Shown here: positions 19,873-24,463 of the stretch, in pieces
How positions within the stretch are numbered: the stretch's first letter is position 1
Layout: each line of letters opens with the position of its first letter
Assembly (NCBI GenBank): GCA_009731375.1
Contig: BJOX01000006.1
Coordinates: 976,492 to 1,000,954, forward strand
Length of the DNA stretch: 24,463 nt
Reading direction: 5' to 3'
DNA from: Paulinella micropora
Lineage: Eukaryota; Cercozoa; Imbricatea; Euglyphida
Program-made: the position numbers and the translations under genes
Notes under the pieces: generated by a model
What the model was told of the DNA's origin: nothing
Seen by the model: the letters and a program-made list of their open reading frames with translations, nothing else
Databases searched by the model: none

Positions 19873-21232
19873 AGAGCACTACGTAAGCACTTCGCTGTCA
19901 GCCTATGCTGATTGTCGATGTTTGCGCAGTGGCTCGTTTGAAAGGTCGCATTCAGAGTTTTTCAATAAGCCACAACAGAAGTTCTTGACACAAGGATCGG
20001 TTGAGAACGAAGCTTTTGAAGTAATTGTTGATGGGCGCAGTTTGCGTCGAACGATCTCAGCACTAGCACCAGGAAGAAAAAACATAACAAAACAAAAGGC
20101 AGATATGAGTTTGAGGCAAAGTTCTGACTGGGGCAAGAGTTGCGTCTTGAAGAAAGCGCCACTCCATTTTGCTCTCATATCGTAGGCTTATCTGAGCTTA
20201 TTGTTCAATAGCTTTCACTTTATACTCATCGCTTGATCAAGCTATATACCTATCTCTGTATCAATTTATCGTAGAATGCAACGTTAATAATGTATGAGAC
20301 TGATCGATTGCAAGCTTGACCCGAGCTCTCTGAGTCAAGGCGACGTCGATATCTGTCCATCAATCGGCCATCAAAAATGTAACTTGCTAATTCATCTGCC
20401 GGTAGTATCTATTTCTTTACTAGACCAATGGCTCGGATCATCATTAATGCCGCGGCAACTTGAAATATTCTGATGAGTATAATGGCATACTCAGTGTCGG
20501 ACCTATTTTTATTAATCAAATGTAAACTTCTATTCATTCAGTTTGTGAGACTCAGCTAATAAATCCGACCTTGGCTCGAGCTCGCAACTTCCGTCTGAGG
20601 CACTGTCACTGCGGCTGCGATACATATGGAAATCAAGTTGAAAACGGAGGTAATCAGTCACAGTATTAAACTTTTCAGTTTGATCTGATGTTACGCAAGT
20701 ATTGTATCAGACTGTCAGCATTTAAGCGACCTGCCAAAACTGTAATGCCCCCAACGATAGCTCGTAAAAAGTCGGTAATACAACCAAACACAGTCCTCAA
20801 GAATGAGAATGATGTCTCGTTGTATTAGCTCAGTGAAGCCAAAAAGGAAAACGGCAACAGACCAGGAATAAAATGGCATCAGGTCCAATTCCGGACAAAT
20901 AATACTGAAAAACAAGCTGGTCACCTGTCACCAGGAAAAGATACTTTTTACCGGCTATCCGGGGGTGATGCCTACAGTACCCCCTCCCGATTTCATGACG
21001 GAAATATTGCTGTTGACATTCAAGACAACAACAAAAATTAGTTTTTCATTTTTGTGTCAGATTTTCATTTTTGTGACAGTTTTTCATTTTTGTGACAAAA
21101 ATTCAAATTTTCAAATTTAACGGTAACATTTCGCGAAAATTTACGATATTTTGCGGACGAATATAGCAGTTAATTTGAAAAATTCAAATTTTCACCCAAA
21201 ATCAAAATTCCAACCAAAACTGAAATTCCAAC
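19873..21232. other. Intergenic / 3' UTR region, no gene seen
   Basis: No supportable coding region. It holds a hairpin at 20961-20984 (GGGGGT / ACCCCC, 12-base loop) and three copies of a 19-20-bp unit (TTTTCATTTTTGTGNCAG) at about 21041-21100. An AT-rich stretch with repeated AAAATTC / AATTCCAAC words then leads into the gap 21233-21402. Confidence 0.7.
21041..21100. repeat. Three 19-20-bp direct repeats
   Basis: Unit AGTTTTTCATTTTTGTGACA with small changes, in three tandem copies, in AT-rich DNA downstream of the right oxidoreductase. Confidence 0.85.
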
Positions 21233-21402
21233 NNNNNNNNNNNNNNNNNNNNNNNNNNNNNNNNNNNNNNNNNNNNNNNNNNNNNNNNNNNNNNNNNNNN
21301 NNNNNNNNNNNNNNNNNNNNNNNNNNNNNNNNNNNNNNNNNNNNNNNNNNNNNNNNNNNNNNNNNNNNNNNNNNNNNNNNNNNNNNNNNNNNNNNNNNNN
21401 NN

Positions 21403-21551
21403 TTTTGAACTCCTTCCCCTCAATCTCTTTTTTTTTTTTTTTTCGGCAGTATGTCAAGAACAAACGTACTATTAATAAAAAATACAAGCAACGTGGTGCT
21501 GTATTCTCCCCCTTGATCTCCTTCTTCTTCTTATTATTATTATTATTATTA
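21403..21551. other. Short segment with poly(T) and (TTA)n between gap and Gypsy flank
   Basis: Contains a T18-type run near 21428 and (TTC)n(TTA)n at about 21522-21556. No gene seen. Confidence 0.6.
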
Positions 21552-22046
21552 TTATTCACAGGGAGATCGTAAGTACATTGTCTTTTTTAATGACATACCC
21601 TTGTATAAGGCGGATATCCTATGATATAGTATTAGGGGGCCAGTCCTAATAGCTATATCCGAAGTCGAGGTGTATGTACCCGACCCTGCGATATACCGAC
21701 ACAAGTAGAGATTGACCGTGCTCAGGTACGACAGTATATAATCTATCGTAAAAAATAATTTAATGAAAGTTTCAGAGAACATTTCATTTTCGAGAACATC
21801 ATCCCAGGACTTGGAAAGGGTCATACCCGGGAACACCATCGCTCAATACACTAGCGATCCCCGTATACGGTGTAGTATCATCGTCGATCGACCTTTCGCA
21901 CTCGTATGTTGCGATCGAATGCCAAGTTATATCACTGAGTCTTTTTAATATTCATATTGATAACTGATGATGCATGATCAAATCATGATACGCCGTGGGC
22001 AATCAATCAGTTTATTTGAGACGCATAAAGAAAAATAGTTTCTTTG
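21552..22046 (-). other. Possible 3' UTR / LTR region of the Gypsy element
   Basis: This lies just downstream of the integrase stop in the element's orientation. On the minus strand it contains CAAATAAAC near 22010 (poly(A)-signal-like) and a TATA-like stretch near 21735 (GATTATATACTG). An (ATT)n tract bounds it near 21530-21556. I could not define LTR ends, a polypurine tract or a second LTR, so the assignment rests on position and two weak signals. Confidence 0.3.
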
Positions 22047-24182
22047 TCACTGCCTTCGTCGTCTGGCGCGGATTTCTTTGCCTGGTGGAGGACCACCAAC
22101 AAAAGTCAGATCGAACTTTGACTGTTCGAGAATGTCCCAGATCTTATTAGGGATTCCGCCCAACGATAATTCAAAAGGGACATCAAGCACTCCTCTTGGC
22201 AGTGTCTGAATGGTCCACGCAGTGTAATCCTTGTCTCTGGGAGTAATTGTATCATCCCATGTCTCGAGACTTTTTGCGTCTTTATATACTGGCAGATAAT
22301 GTCTTGCCTTTGGATCCTCAACCGGGTCCATACTTCTCCAGAACTGGAGTATCGGTTGTACTATCTTTGCGGCTGATGATATTTTGAGTGTCCGTGTGAC
22401 ACGCATCTGTCGTGGGACCGCCACGACCCGCATCAAGTATAAGTCTGAGAGAGTGTCATCAGCGACATGTTGTTCCGCTGGTCTCATCAGATAGAAAACA
22501 TTTTTCACCCATGCGATGGTTGCTATCGCATCGCCTTCCTTCCATCGCTCATGGACAATCTCAACGTTGCCCGCGTTTGGGTCAGTGTCCGTCCCCTCCT
22601 CCTCCTGGTGGACGTCCTTTGATCTCATCGACCTCATCGCCTTCCTCGGTTGGTCGTTGATAAGATCATTCCGCGCTCTCCTTAGCTGCGCCTCTGTGAT
22701 CTTCTCCTTCTTTCCGCTATGCTCTCGCGGAGACTTGGACTGAGTCCCCACCGCGCTTATGCGGTCAGTCTTCTCCTTGCTGTCCACCTCACTCTCCTCC
22801 TTCTCAGCTATCGGTGCCCGATAAGCATCGTCTTGGTCTATGCCAGCCTCCTTGTGGATGGGCGGCACCTCTTTGAAATCATCCTTCATCCGTTTTAACG
22901 CCTCCTCAACGGATTCATCTTCCAGTAAGAAGGGATCATACTTAATCAGCCTTCTTACATTCACAATTTGCACCTTCCCTCTACCCCTGATCTTGTAATT
23001 CAGAGGTCCCGTCTGTTCCATAATCTGATAAGGTCCTTTCCAGTGAGTGAACAGCTTAGAGCTGACTCCCTTCGGGACTTGAGGATGGTACAATAGTACA
23101 ATATCCCCGACCTGGAACTTGATCTGATCCAAGTGCGCTTGTCGCACCCCTTCAGCATCAGTCTTTCGGCGCTCCGCCTCTCTATGCGCCCTGACTATTT
23201 GTTCCGCCTCCATCTTCACTCTAAGTCTCATCCCAAACAACTCATCCGCATCCGCCCAAGTGTCTTTTGGGTGAAGGAGCGAAGTCGGGATATCAGGCTC
23301 ACGCCCATATACTAACTGATATGGCGAGATTGAGCTCTTCGAGCCTCCTAACGCCGTAGAGGGTAGACAGTTCATTGCAAACGCAAATGATGGTGCTGCC
23401 TCGACCCATGCTCTTTGATTCTCCTTCTTCGTGCAATACATCTTTAGCGAGGCTTTGAGGGGTCTGTGTACCCGCTCGATTTTCCCATTTGCTCGCGGGT
23501 TATAGGCAGTAACATATTGCCATTTCATCCCGTAATACTTAGATAGTTTGTCGATGACCTCGTTATTAAAGTCCGAGCCTCGATCAGAACATATCTTTCT
23601 TGGTACTCCGATCTGTGAGATGATCCTATCGATCAGCGCCTCGGCCGTCGTCTTGCCGGTAACGTCTTTGACAGGGATGATCCACACATAGTTGGTGGCT
23701 CTGTCAATAGCCGTAAGGAGGTATTTGTAACCATCCTTCGATTCTGGGAAAGGTCCCACATGATCAATGTGTATAAACTCAAACATCCCCGCATGAAGAG
23801 GAAATTCGCCAATCAGGCCGAAATTTGCCTTCAGTGGTGTTTTGTTTATCTTGCACGGGATGCATGCATCCACCGCCTGATCTATCTCCTCCTTCATCTT
23901 CTTCCACCAGAATCGCCTCGCTACGAACATATGAGTTCGTTGTCGACCCGGATGCGCCAAAAGTGGGCAATTGTGGGCTGCGACAAATATAAATCGTCTC
24001 AGACTCTCCGGTACCCAAAGGGTCCATTTGTCCGGCTGTGACGCATAGCGACCGTGAAGGCCCTTGTACCACAGTAGACCATCTCTCCATCCCATCTCCT
24101 TCATCTGATCTTTGATCGCTTTCGTCATCCGTAGCTCATCCGGGTTCTGATATAACTGTATCAAGTCTTTAAACTCCGGATC
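22047..24182 (-). mobile_element. Ty3/Gypsy integrase region with long C-terminal extension
   Basis: One open frame of about 705 codons. After a short linker it has an H-H-C-C zinc-binding domain (HNCPLLAH ... CIPC). The integrase core follows with D in FIHIDHVGPF, D in CSDRGSDF and E in NGKIERVHR, that is, the complete D-D-E triad. A GPY/F-type module follows (GDIVLLYHP, HWKGPYQI, PLNYKI, VNVRRLIKY). About 270 further residues come after this: a charged Lys/Glu-rich linker, then a folded-looking segment up to RARRRRQ and the stop. I do not recognise that extension. The frame continues upstream of the first possible start to about 24182, where it meets the RNase H fragment in another frame. 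The integrase looks intact, but the element is defective because most of RNase H is gone. Confidence 0.92.
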
Positions 24183-24463
24183 TTGAGTAATACAGCCCCA
24201 ATCGCAAATTTAGATGCGTCTGTATCGACTACGAATTGTTTTGTAAAGTCGGGCATCGTTAACACCTGTCCTCCGTCTTTCGGGTCTTTGTAAATGAGAT
24301 CTTTGAGCGCATGAAACGCTTGCAAAGCCTCTTCGTCCCACTTCTCAAAGTCTCCAAAATCTATCATTTTCTCCACTTTAGCCCGTGTTGCACCCCAATC
24401 GGGTATAAACTGGCTATAGTATTGCGCCATCGCAAGGAATGAGTGCAATTCAGTGCGGTTCTT
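24161..24463 (-). pseudogene. Ty3/Gypsy reverse transcriptase 3' end and truncated RNase H (runs off window)
   Basis: The frame enters from the window edge with the RT thumb signature (LHSFLAMAQYYSQFIPDWG), then a hinge and the start of RNase H (FVVDTDASKFAIGAVL). Within a few codons it reaches a stop. The integrase frame begins in a different phase at the same place, with a linker that normally follows RNase H by roughly 100 residues. The simplest reading is an internal deletion of the RNase H core with a frame change. The protease, most of RT and the 5' LTR would lie beyond 24463. Confidence 0.85.

Noticed and set aside
19922-20185. Overlapping 87- and 91-codon open frames downstream of the right oxidoreductase
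   Set aside because: Two strands open over the same interval, no recognisable motif, and the position suits the 3' UTR.
22412-24090. Open frames on the plus strand and a second minus frame within the Gypsy region
   Set aside because: They are shadows of the integrase frame, which has clear catalytic motifs.

Overview
The window is eukaryotic nuclear DNA, most likely from a microalga or related protist. The evidence is GT-AG introns, microsatellites in almost every non-coding interval, a Ty3/Gypsy retrotransposon, a tRNA-derived SINE, and a secreted Cys-rich module (C-x-GDC-x4-DC-x4-RCFQR-x7-PGC) that I associate with stramenopile and other algal proteins. I cannot name the species. Six assembly gaps break the sequence (2135-2811, 8809-9600, 13434-13443, 14086-14095, 18996-19086, 21233-21402).

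Layout. Positions 1 to about 19,872 form one large, imperfect inverted duplication centred near 12.42 kb. Each arm carries the same two genes pointing away from the centre. The first is a secreted, single-pass membrane protein with Cys-rich modules, His-Pro repeats and a DOMON domain (left 6553-10038 minus, right 13877-16463 plus). The second is a transmembrane flavocytochrome of the NADPH oxidase / ferric reductase superfamily with an N-terminal WW domain (left 481-6142 minus, right 17203-19872 plus). The right WW-oxidoreductase is complete: four exons, 2013 nt, 670 aa. From 19,873 to about 21,550 there is AT-rich intergenic DNA, and 22,047-24,463 is the 3' part of a defective Ty3/Gypsy element on the minus strand.

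What stands out. The two oxidoreductase copies agree at roughly 90% in exons, but the left one is cut by about 13 extra introns made largely of tetranucleotide and dinucleotide repeats. The right copy reads straight through at the same points. Splicing the left introns out restores the right-arm reading frame each time. Twelve of the 13 sites are followed by an exonic G, mostly after a G (NG|G). One of these introns has GC-AG ends, identical direct repeats at both boundaries, and two extra 83-bp copies of the following exon beside it. In contrast, the DOMON genes are almost identical between arms, even in their microsatellite introns, which points to recent gene conversion or an assembly duplication over about 2 kb.

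How the genes may work together (inference). A NOX/FRE flavocytochrome moves electrons from cytosolic NAD(P)H through FAD and two haems to the outer face of a membrane. DOMON domains bind haem or sugar and occur in extracellular redox proteins. Repeated side-by-side linkage suggests one surface electron-transfer module, for iron reduction or superoxide production. The sequence alone does not decide which.
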